Source of the DNA: Syntrophobacterales bacterium
Lineage (GTDB): Bacteria; Desulfobacterota; Desulfobaccia; Desulfobaccales; 0-14-0-80-60-11
DNA: 7,262 bases
Assembly (NCBI GenBank): GCA_020052215.1
Contig: JAGVPN010000190.1
Location: 1 to 7,262, forward strand
Direction: 5' to 3'
Positions within the stretch are counted from its first letter, which is position 1. Each line of letters begins with the position of its first letter. Below are positions 1 to 4,943 of the stretch, in pieces. Under the pieces are notes generated by a model. It saw only the letters and a program-made list of their open reading frames with translations. It did no database searches and was not told where the DNA came from. A program made the translations under genes and the position numbers.

Positions 1-56
1 GGCATTGCCCGCCGTAAATGATGCATTTTTAATGGCGGGCAATGCCCGCCCTACAT
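1..56. repeat. Inverted pair of GGCGGGCATTGCCCGCC hairpin repeats
   Basis: Positions 34-50 form a hairpin with 8-bp arms and a one-base loop (GGCGGGCA-A-TGCCCGCC). Positions 1-13 are the right part of a second copy cut by the window edge. The two copies are inverted, so 1-13 can also pair with 34-46, with a short AT-rich stem (AAATG 16-20 with CATTT 24-28) between them. The 25 bases at 32-56, read on the minus strand, are identical to 2995-3019, so this is a dispersed repeat. It could act on the RNA of an upstream gene, but no U-tract follows that would make it an intrinsic terminator. Confidence 0.75.
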
Positions 57-62
57 AAGTTT

Positions 63-82
63 GGCGGGCACGGAGGCCCGCC
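63..82. repeat. GC-rich hairpin repeat, GGCGGGC/GCCCGCC arms
   Basis: Seven-base arms GGCGGGC (63-69) and GCCCGCC (76-82) flank a six-base loop. The arms match the neighbouring repeat at 34-50, so it is probably a diverged member of the same family. Confidence 0.6.
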
Positions 83-84
83 CC

Positions 85-154
<70 letters not shown>

Positions 155-994
155 ATGCCCGAAGTCACCAAACTGGTCCACAAGTACCTGCGCCACGAAA
201 AGAAGTTCCCCCACGTCTGGTGCCCGGGGTGCGGCAACGGCATTGTCCTGGGGGCGCTGATCCGGGCCATCGACCGCACCGGGTTTGGGAAAGACGACAT
301 TGTTTTGGTGACGGGGATCGGCTGCGCTGGGCGGATGAGCGTGTACGTGGATTTCAATACGCTGCACACCACCCACGGCCGGGCGTTGACCTTCGCCACC
401 GGCGTCAAACTGGCCAACCCCAAGCTCCAGGTGATCGTGGTCATGGGCGACGGCGACGCCACCGCCATCGGCGGCAACCATTTTATCCACGCGGCCCGGC
501 GCAACCTGAACCTCACGGCCATCATCATCAACAACAATATCTACGGCATGACCGGCGGCCAGTATTCCCCCACCACGCCTTACGGGGCCAGGTCCGCCAC
601 CTCGATGTACGGCCACGTGGAACACGCCTTTTCCATCAGCGAGATGGCCGTGTGCGCCGGGGCCGCCATGGTGGGGCGGGGCACGGTGTACCACGCCACC
701 CTGCTGGACCAGTTGATGGAGCAGGCCATCAAGAAACGGGGTTTCGCGGTGGTGGAGGTCATCAGCCACTGCCACACGCAGTTCGGGGCCAAAAATAAAC
801 TGGGGGGTGCGGTGGAGATGATGCGCCAACAGAAAGCGATGGCCGTGCGGATGGACCAGGCCGGGACCATGAGCCCGGAGGAACTGGCGGGCAAGATCAC
901 CATCGGCACCCTGGTGGACCGGGACCTGCCCGTCTATACCGAAGAATACCAGAAGATCCGGGACGCAGCCCGGGCGGCGATGATGGAGAAATAG
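155..994 (+). CDS. korB: 2-oxoacid:ferredoxin oxidoreductase, beta subunit (KorB-like)
   Basis: This is the thiamine-diphosphate (TPP) and iron-sulfur subunit of a 2-oxoacid:ferredoxin oxidoreductase. Such enzymes convert a 2-oxoacid and CoA to acyl-CoA and CO2, passing electrons to ferredoxin in the cytoplasm. The 279 residues contain WCPGCGNG at 22-29, GIGCAGR at 54-60, the TPP/Mg motif GDGDATAIGGNH at 98-109 continuing to NNNIYGMTGGQ at 126-136, and a late Cys at 206 (SHCHTQFG). Cys23, Cys26, Cys57 and Cys206 have the spacing of the four cluster ligands in single-chain beta subunits of this family. Length is normal. The sequence looks most like the 2-oxoglutarate type, but the substrate is set largely by the alpha subunit, which would lie upstream and is not seen, so a pyruvate or branched-chain 2-oxoacid enzyme is not excluded. 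The start is an ATG with only a weak Shine-Dalgarno. Confidence 0.93.
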   Translation: MPEVTKLVHKYLRHEKKFPHVWCPGCGNGIVLGALIRAIDRTGFGKDDIVLVTGIGCAGRMSVYVDFNTLHTTHGRALTFATGVKLANPKLQVIVVMGDGDATAIGGNHFIHAARRNLNLTAIIINNNIYGMTGGQYSPTTPYGARSATSMYGHVEHAFSISEMAVCAGAAMVGRGTVYHATLLDQLMEQAIKKRGFAVVEVISHCHTQFGAKNKLGGAVEMMRQQKAMAVRMDQAGTMSPEELAGKITIGTLVDRDLPVYTEEYQKIRDAARAAMMEK

Positions 995-1000
995 TTAAAA

Positions 1001-1035
1001 GTTCAAAGTTCAAAGTTCAAGGTTTGAAGTTTGAA
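1001..1035. repeat. Heptad tandem repeat after korB
   Basis: Five 7-base units follow the korB stop: GTTCAAA (1001), GTTCAAA (1008), GTTCAAG (1015), GTTTGAA (1022) and GTTTGAA (1029). A diverged sixth, GTTAAAA (994-1000), starts at the last base of the TAG stop. Positions 1008-1024 are complementary with one mismatch to 1219-1235, so this is the outer arm of a large inverted structure filling the korB-korC gap. Confidence 0.75.
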
Positions 1036-1053
1036 TACTGCGAACTATAGTAA

Positions 1054-1211
1054 TTGCCAAAAGTTTTTTCCGTTATGGGAAGCATTCTAATCCCCCCTAA
1101 CCCCCCTTTAGAAAAGGGGGGAACTACAAGGAATTGCTGTTAAAGTCCACCTTTGAAAAAGGGGGATTTAGGGGGATTTGAAAATCAGCAATCGAAAAGA
1201 ACTGTTGGCAA
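1054..1211. repeat. 158-bp palindromic, MITE-like element between korB and korC
   Basis: The ends, 1054-1072 and 1193-1211, are 19-base inverted repeats matching at 16 of 19 positions. Inside lie two copies of a C-rich repeat of about 38 bp in opposite orientation: 1089-1125 (ATCCCCCCTAACCCCCC, then an own hairpin with 9-bp arms at 1101-1121) and 1142-1180 on the minus strand (ending GGGGGATTTAGGGGGATT). Only about 16 bases separate them. There is no coding capacity and no obvious target-site duplication. It could be a miniature inverted-repeat element or two repeats that landed head to head. In RNA the arms could form one long stem or two competing hairpins between the two subunit genes. Confidence 0.6.
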
Positions 1212-1218
1212 CCGCTCT

Positions 1219-1242
1219 AACCTTGAACCTTGAACTCAAAAC
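1219..1242. repeat. Heptad repeat before korC
   Basis: The units AACCTTG (1219), AACCTTG (1226) and AACTCAA (1233) plus AAC mirror the heptads at 1008-1024 on the opposite strand, with one mismatch in 17. It ends about a dozen bases before the korC ATG, leaving a weak AGG (1243-1245) as the only Shine-Dalgarno candidate. Confidence 0.65.
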
Positions 1243-1254
1243 AGGTAAGCAAGC

Positions 1255-1836
1255 ATGTCAAGCCGTTATGAAATACGCCTGGCCGGGTCTGGGGGGCAGG
1301 GGCTGATCCTGGCGGGAATCATTTTGGCCGAGGCCGCCGGGGTCTATGACGGCAAGTTTGTCTGTCAGACCCAGAGCTACGGCCCCGAGGCCCGGGGCGG
1401 GGCGTCCAAGGCCGAAGTGGTGATCAGCGACGCGGAGATCGATTATCCCAAGGCCATCCAGCCGGACGTGCTCCTGGCCATGAATCAGAAGTCGTTGGAT
1501 GTGTTTCTCTCTGACCTGAAGCCCGGAGGCCTGCTTCTAGTGGACGCCGACCTGGTGAAAGAGGCCCCCGCCAACCGGGCCGTGGCCTTGCCCTTCACCC
1601 GGATCGCCCGGGAGTTGGGGAGGGTCATGGCGGCCAACATCGTGGCCCTGGGGGCTTTGGCCCAACTCACCGGGGCGGTGTCCCTTGAAAGCCTGACGGC
1701 CGCGGTGCTGGCCCGGGTGCCTAAGGGCACCGAGGATTTGAACCGCCAAGCCCTGGCCGCCGGGGTTGCGGCGGCTAAGGCCGGGGGAACGGTGAGCGTC
1801 CCGGAGGAGCCCGGGGAAACACCAGAGGCCCTATGA
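1255..1836 (+). CDS. korC: 2-oxoacid:ferredoxin oxidoreductase, gamma subunit (KorC-like)
   Basis: This is the gamma subunit or domain of the same oxidoreductase as the gene at 155-994. It belongs to the POR gamma family, which in known structures contributes to CoA binding and subunit assembly. The 193 residues show the hallmark GSGGQG at 11-16, SYGPEARGG at 41-49 and the conserved MAANIVALGAL near 125-135. The last 15 or so residues (GTVSVPEEPGETPEAL) look like a disordered tail. The ATG start gives the standard N-terminus, with the strand leading to GxGGQG beginning at once. It is usually co-transcribed with the beta gene; here the two are split by 260 bp of repeats. The TGA stop is 66 bp before trpD. 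The substrate is uncertain for the same reason as for the beta subunit. Confidence 0.92.
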   Translation: MSSRYEIRLAGSGGQGLILAGIILAEAAGVYDGKFVCQTQSYGPEARGGASKAEVVISDAEIDYPKAIQPDVLLAMNQKSLDVFLSDLKPGGLLLVDADLVKEAPANRAVALPFTRIARELGRVMAANIVALGALAQLTGAVSLESLTAAVLARVPKGTEDLNRQALAAGVAAAKAGGTVSVPEEPGETPEAL

Positions 1837-1849
1837 CGAGGCCGAGGTG

Positions 1850-1878
1850 TTGACGCAGTTTAAGTAAATACAGATAAC
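1850..1878 (+). promoter_or_regulatory. Candidate sigma70-type promoter for trpD
   Basis: TTGACG (1850-1855, five of six matches to the -35 consensus) is followed after 17 bases by GATAAC (1873-1878, four of six to the -10). The stretch is AT-rich in an otherwise GC-rich region and lies just after the korC stop. Transcription would begin near 1885, leaving a leader under 20 bases, too short for a trp leader peptide or attenuator. Seen by eye only. Confidence 0.4.
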
Positions 1879-1902
1879 CACAATAGATGAAGGATAACGC
1901 TC

Positions 1903-2973
1903 ATGCTCAAAGAAGCCATACTCAAGGTAGTCAGCCGGCAGGACCTGACCGAGGCCGAGATGATCCGGGCCATGGAGGCCATTATGAATGGGGAGGCCAC
2001 CGAGGCCCAGATCGGCGCCTTCATCACGGCCCTGAGGATGAAGGGCGAGACCGTGGCCGAGATCACCGCCGCGGCCAGGGTGATGCGGGCCAAGGCCACC
2101 CGCATCCCCATCTCGGACGGGCTCATCGACCTGGACCGGGATGAGATCAACGTGGACTGGGAGACCGTGGTGGACACCTGCGGCACCGGCGGCGACGCCA
2201 CCAGCACCTTCAACGTCTCCACCACCACCGCCTTCGTGGTGGCCGGGGCGGGGCTTAAAGTCGCCAAGCACGGCAACCGGGCGGTGTCCTCCCGCTGCGG
2301 CTCCGCCGACGTTATCGAGGCGTTGGGGATCAACCTGGCCCTGACCCCGGAACAGGTGGCCTGGTGCATCCTGGAGGTGGGCATCGGCTTTCTCTTCGCC
2401 CCCCAGCTCCACGGGGCCATGCGCTACGCCATCGGCCCCCGGCGGGAAATCGGCATCCGCACCATCTTCAACGTCCTGGGGCCTCTGACCAACCCGGCCA
2501 ACGCCAACGTCCAGGTGCTGGGGGTCTATGACGCCCGGCTCACGGAACCTCTGGCCCAGGTGTTGGGCAATTTGGGGGGCAAGAGCGCCTTCGTGGTTTA
2601 TGGTGAGGGGTCGTTTGACGAAATCAGCATCGTTGGCCCCACCCGGGTGAGCCAGCTTAAGGACGGGGCGGTCACGACCTACGATATCGCCCCGGAGGAT
2701 TTCGGGATGACGCGGGCGGCGCTTTCGGACATCAAGGGCGGGGACGTCTTCGACAACGCCCGGATTGTCAGAAAAGTTCTGGCCGGAGAGGGGGGTCCCC
2801 GGGAAGATATGGTGGCCTTAAACGCCGCCGCCGCCTTCATCGCCGCGGGCCTGGTCCCGGATTTTCCCCGGGGCATCGAACTGGCCCGGGAGACCATCCG
2901 CTCCGGCAAGGCCCTGGCCAAACTGGAAGCCCTGATCGACAAGAGCAAATCTTTTGGGAGTGATCCGTTGTAG
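1903..2973 (+). CDS. trpD: Anthranilate phosphoribosyltransferase
   Basis: This enzyme joins anthranilate to phosphoribosyl pyrophosphate (PRPP), the second step of the tryptophan branch. The 356 residues begin with the helical N-terminal domain (about 1-65). The PRPP-binding glycine loop DTCGTGGD is at 91-98, the signature [15 protein letters not shown] at 122-136, [12 protein letters not shown] at 179-190 in the anthranilate-binding region, GPLTNP at 193-198, and the metal-binding DE pair at 239-240. A short segment before the glycine loop (about 74-89, rich in Asp/Glu) makes it slightly longer than the E. coli-type domain; I recall this form from deltaproteobacteria. It is not fused to trpG. 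The ATG is preceded by AAGGA (1890-1894) at 8-base spacing. The last codons, CCG TTG TAG, share an 11-mer with a repeat at 4822-4832, so the extreme C-terminus may be repeat-derived. Confidence 0.96.
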   Translation: MLKEAILKVVSRQDLTEAEMIRAMEAIMNGEATEAQIGAFITALRMKGETVAEITAAARVMRAKATRIPISDGLIDLDRDEINVDWETVVDTCGTGGDATSTFNVSTTTAFVVAGAGLKVAKHGNRAVSSRCGSADVIEALGINLALTPEQVAWCILEVGIGFLFAPQLHGAMRYAIGPRREIGIRTIFNVLGPLTNPANANVQVLGVYDARLTEPLAQVLGNLGGKSAFVVYGEGSFDEISIVGPTRVSQLKDGAVTTYDIAPEDFGMTRAALSDIKGGDVFDNARIVRKVLAGEGGPREDMVALNAAAAFIAAGLVPDFPRGIELARETIRSGKALAKLEALIDKSKSFGSDPL

Positions 2974-3019
2974 GGCGCGTCTTACGCGCCAGTTATGTAG
3001 GGCGGGCATTGCCCGCCAT
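2965..3019. repeat. Two TAGGG hairpin repeats overlapping the trpD stop
   Basis: The first hairpin has 7-bp arms, GGCGCGT (2974-2980) and ACGCGCC (2984-2990). It starts directly after the trpD TAG and its left flank CCGTTGTAGGG (2965-2975) recurs at 4822-4832. The second (3001-3017) is GGCGGGCA-T-TGCCCGCC with flanks ATGTAG and AT; all 25 bases at 2995-3019 match 32-56 on the other strand. Neither is followed by a T-run, so intrinsic termination is not indicated. Confidence 0.7.
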
Positions 3020-3036
3020 ATCGAGAGATGGCAATG

Positions 3037-3062
3037 ACCAGGAAGGCTCCCGCCTGGGAACC
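3037..3062. repeat. Degenerate copy of the TTCCCA hairpin repeat
   Basis: AGGC-TCCC-GCCT (3044-3055) followed by GGGAAC resembles, with changed arms, the hairpins at 3091-3142: a four-base loop, then GGGAAC on one side only. It looks like a decayed relative. Confidence 0.35.
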
Positions 3063-3090
3063 GAAATTTGATCAAGGCGTTGTTTTGCTT

Positions 3091-3142
3091 GCCAAGCAGG
3101 AGCTTGGCGGCAACTGCGTTCCCAAGCAGGAGCTTGGGAACG
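3091..3142. repeat. Two CCAAGCAGGAGCTTGG hairpin repeats before trpC
   Basis: Copy one (3091-3108) has 7-bp arms, GCCAAGC and GCTTGGC, around an AGGA loop. Copy two (3117-3142) shares the 16-base core but has 11-bp perfect arms, CGTTCCCAAGC and GCTTGGGAACG. The arms differ outside the core (GCC versus TCCC) yet each pairs with itself, so compensatory change has kept the stem. The second ends about 34 bases before the trpC ATG. Confidence 0.75.
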
Positions 3143-3176
3143 AGAAGAAAACAGCAACGGTAACAGCAGGCACATC

Positions 3177-3956
3177 ATGAACTTTTTAGCAGAAATTGTC
3201 GCCCGGAAGCTGGAGGACTCCCTCCGGCTGTTCGAACCGGGGGTGGCCGAGGCCTTTAAGGCCGAAATCGCCCGGCGGCCGGCGCCGGTAAGCCTCAAGG
3301 CTGCCCTGGATGGTGCGAAAGGCCCGGCGGTTATTGCCGAGGTCAAGCGAGCCTCCCCCAGCAAGGGAGAGTTTGCCATGCACTGGGACCCGGTGGAGTT
3401 GGCGCAAATCTACCAGGCCAACGGCGCCGCGGCGATTTCGGTCCTGACGGAACCCCATTATTTTAAGGGCGACCCGGAGTTCATCCGGCGGATGCGCCCG
3501 GTGATCCACCTCCCCATCCTGCGGAAGGATTTTATCATAGAGCTTATTCAGGTTTATGAAACCGCGGCGCTGGGGGCCGACGCCCTGCTGCTCATCGTTA
3601 GCCTGCTGGAATTGGGAAAACTTCGGGCCTTGCTGCTCCTGACCCGCTCCCTGGGGCTGTCGGCCCTGGTGGAGGTGCACACCGCGGCGGAAATGGAGAC
3701 GGCTCTGGTTGCGGGGGCCCGGGTGATCGGCATCAACTCCCGGAATCTCCACACCTTCGAGATGTTTCCGGACCGGGCGTTGGAGTTGGCCCCCCTGGCG
3801 CCCCCGGAGGTGACGTTGGTGGCCGCCTCGGGGATCAAGACCCGGGCTGACCTGGAACCTTTGATGGCCGCAGGCATTCACGCCTTTCTCATCGGTGAGC
3901 GCCTGGTGACCCGGGCGGACCCGGGGGCGGCGTTAAGGGAATTCATCAAAGGGTAG
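3177..3956 (+). CDS. trpC: Indole-3-glycerol phosphate synthase
   Basis: This enzyme closes the indole ring, converting CdRP (carboxyphenylamino-deoxyribulose phosphate) to indole-3-glycerol phosphate. It is a single-domain TIM barrel of 259 residues, the usual length, with no fused trpF. Visible motifs are EVKRASPSKG at 55-64, LTE at 90-92, LRKDF at 115-119, EVH at 166-168, INSRNL at 186-191, SGI at 218-220 and the phosphate-binding LIGERL at 238-243. Glu55, Lys57, Ser60, Lys117, Glu166, Asn187 and Ser218 fall where the active-site residues of the well-studied archaeal enzyme align, so it should be active. The ATG has only a weak AGG (3168-3170) in front. The gap to trpD is 203 bp and repeat-rich. 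The stop TAG lies inside a 29-base hairpin repeat. Confidence 0.96.
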   Translation: MNFLAEIVARKLEDSLRLFEPGVAEAFKAEIARRPAPVSLKAALDGAKGPAVIAEVKRASPSKGEFAMHWDPVELAQIYQANGAAAISVLTEPHYFKGDPEFIRRMRPVIHLPILRKDFIIELIQVYETAALGADALLLIVSLLELGKLRALLLLTRSLGLSALVEVHTAAEMETALVAGARVIGINSRNLHTFEMFPDRALELAPLAPPEVTLVAASGIKTRADLEPLMAAGIHAFLIGERLVTRADPGAALREFIKG

Positions 3957-3981
3957 GGGCGGGTTTAAAACCCGCCCCTAC
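3953..3981. repeat. GTAGGGGCGGG hairpin containing the trpC stop
   Basis: Perfect 14-bp arms, GTAGGGGCGGGTTT (3953-3966) and AAACCCGCCCCTAC (3968-3981), flank a single A. The trpC stop TAG (3954-3956) is part of the left arm, so translation would end at the foot of the hairpin. The GTAGGGGCGG start is shared with 4827-4854. No T-run follows. Confidence 0.75.
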
Positions 3982-4004
3982 GCAGCGTGTTATAAACCAA
4001 GCAA

Positions 4005-4020
4005 CACAGGGCGGCCTGTG
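4005..4020 (+). other. Small hairpin in the trpC-trpF gap
   Basis: CACAGG (4005-4010) and CCTGTG (4015-4020) can pair around a GCGG loop, about 20 bases before the trpF ATG. It is short and its function is unknown. Confidence 0.25.
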
Positions 4021-4038
4021 GTCCCCGGGATTTAAGGC

Positions 4039-4659
4039 ATGGTAAAAATTAAAATTTGCGGCATCACGAATTTAGAGGACGCCCTCCTGGCCGCCGAATT
4101 GGGGGCTCACGCCCTGGGGTTTATCTTTTACCCCAAAAGCCCCCGGAAGGTGGCCCCGGAAACCGCCCGGGAGATCATTGCCCAACTGCCGCCCTTCGTG
4201 GCCAGCGTCGGGGTGTTCGTGGATGAAGACGCTGCTGTGGTGGAGGACCTGGCGGCGAAGGTGCGCCTGGACTGGGTCCAGTTGCACGGCCAGGAGTCTC
4301 CGGAGTACTGCCGGAGCCTGGGGCGCAAAGTGATTAAAGTCTTTCGGATCAAAGACGAAAACTCCCTGCGCCTGCTGGCCGACTACCAGGGGGCGGCCCA
4401 GGCCATGCTTTTAGATACTTATAAAAAAGGGCAAGTCGGCGGCACTGGCGAAGTCTTTGACTGGCATCTGGCCCGGGAGGCCAAACCATACGGCCGGATC
4501 ATCCTGGCTGGGGGCCTGACCCCAGCGAACGTGGCCCAGGCTATCGAGGTCGCCCAACCCGCGGCCGTGGACGCGGCCAGCGGCACCGAGGCCGCCCCAG
4601 GCAAAAAAGACCCGGCGAAGCTGCGGGCGTTTTTTAAGGCGGTGGGCAGTGGGCAGTAG
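4039..4659 (+). CDS. trpF: Phosphoribosylanthranilate isomerase
   Basis: This is an Amadori rearrangement enzyme, converting phosphoribosylanthranilate to CdRP, the substrate of the trpC product just upstream. It is a TIM barrel of 206 residues, normal for a free-standing TrpF. Motifs are KICGIT at 5-10 with the catalytic base Cys7, QLHG at 81-84, LLDT at 124-127 with the catalytic acid Asp126, GGTG at 134-137, LAGGL at 156-160 and DAASG at 178-182, which carries AAS where VSS is common. Cys7 and Asp126 have the same numbers as in the Thermotoga enzyme, supporting this ATG; GGGA at 4027-4030 is the likely Shine-Dalgarno. The C-terminal residues AVGSGQ are encoded by two GTGGGCA heptads ending at the stop, so the tail is probably repeat-derived. 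Confidence 0.96.
   Translation: MVKIKICGITNLEDALLAAELGAHALGFIFYPKSPRKVAPETAREIIAQLPPFVASVGVFVDEDAAVVEDLAAKVRLDWVQLHGQESPEYCRSLGRKVIKVFRIKDENSLRLLADYQGAAQAMLLDTYKKGQVGGTGEVFDWHLAREAKPYGRIILAGGLTPANVAQAIEVAQPAAVDAASGTEAAPGKKDPAKLRAFFKAVGSGQ
4642..4655 (+). repeat. GTGGGCA heptad pair inside the trpF 3' end
   Basis: Two exact GTGGGCA units (4642-4648, 4649-4655) continue into GT-AG, where the TAG stop (4657-4659) falls. The unit is not a multiple of three, so a change of one unit would shift the frame and replace the stop. Confidence 0.6.
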
Positions 4660-4661
4660 CG

Positions 4662-4782
4662 CATGGGCCTTTGGCCCACCCATAAAACATGAAAATAGAT
4701 GTAGGGCGGGCACTGCCCGCCGTTGGCTACTGCCGTATGCACAGGCGAGACGCCTGTGCCACCAAAAACTTTTCAAGACAGT
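4662..4782. repeat. Composite repeat between trpF and trpB, copy 1
   Basis: In order: a TGGGCC-TTT-GGCCCA hairpin (4664-4678) within a 34-base block (4662-4695); the GGCGGGCA-C-TGCCCGCC hairpin (4705-4721); a hairpin with 9-bp arms at 4739-4759; and a 16-base end, AACTTTTCAAGACAGT (4767-4782). The 34-base block recurs at 4787-4820 with three mismatches and the 16-base end at 4858-4873 with one, so the unit is present twice in the same order. Confidence 0.7.
4739..4759. repeat. GCACAGGCG-AGA-CGCCTGTGC hairpin
   Basis: Perfect 9-bp arms (4739-4747 and 4751-4759) around a three-base loop. Its sequence is unrelated to the other hairpins here and it is present only in copy 1 of the composite repeat, so it is probably a separate family inserted there. 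Confidence 0.6.
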
Positions 4783-4786
4783 TCCT

Positions 4787-4873
4787 CATGGGCCTTTGGC
4801 CCACCCGTAAATTATGAAAAGCCGTTGTAGGGGCGGTTCGCGAACCGCCCCTACGGGAACTTTTCAGGACAGT
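4787..4873. repeat. Composite repeat between trpF and trpB, copy 2
   Basis: It has the same order as copy 1: the TGGGCC hairpin block (4787-4820), a GTAGGG palindrome (4827-4854) and the end AACTTTTCAGGACAGT (4858-4873). The middle palindrome is of a different subtype from that in copy 1, and the 9-bp-arm hairpin is missing, which makes this copy 34 bp shorter. Confidence 0.7.
4827..4854. repeat. Perfect 28-base GTAGGGGCGG palindrome
   Basis: GTAGGGGCGGTTCG (4827-4840) is immediately followed by its exact complement (4841-4854), with no loop base. As RNA it would form a very stable stem closed by a few terminal bases. It is the same family as the hairpin at 3953-3981. There is no T-run after it. 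Confidence 0.7.
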
Positions 4874-4892
4874 GAGCGAAGTCTTTCTTTTG

Positions 4893-4927
4893 GCTGACTG
4901 CTGAAAGCTGAAGGCTGACAGCTTTTC
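4893..4927. repeat. GCTGAnn heptads before trpB
   Basis: The 7-base units GCTGACT (4893), GCTGAAA (4900), GCTGAAG (4907), GCTGACA (4914) and GCTTTTC (4921) form a phased run ending just before the trpB ribosome binding site. The same GCTGAAA unit occurs twice upstream of the gene at 155. Confidence 0.7.
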
Positions 4928-4931
4928 TTTA

Positions 4932-4939
4932 AAGGAGGT
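4932..4939 (+). promoter_or_regulatory. Strong Shine-Dalgarno deciding the trpB TTG start
   Basis: AAGGAGGT is a full match to the 16S rRNA anti-Shine-Dalgarno. GGAGG ends 5 bases before the TTG at 4944, which fixes that rare codon as the start. Confidence 0.85.
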
Positions 4940-4943
4940 TACC

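Noticed and set aside
1089..1180. C-rich inverted repeats as an intrinsic terminator
   Set aside because: Strong stems but no T-run follows on either strand, and the downstream gene encodes a subunit of the same enzyme.
1837..1902. Tryptophan leader peptide or attenuator before trpD
   Set aside because: The gap is too short for one, and shows no run of TGG codons and no terminator-antiterminator pair.
1831..2420. Minus-strand open frames of about 190 codons over trpD
   Set aside because: Antisense shadows with biased composition; the + strand frame is clearly TrpD.
3982..4038. Promoter before trpF from TATAAA at 3991-3996
   Set aside because: No -35-like hexamer at suitable distance; the expected position falls inside the hairpin repeat.
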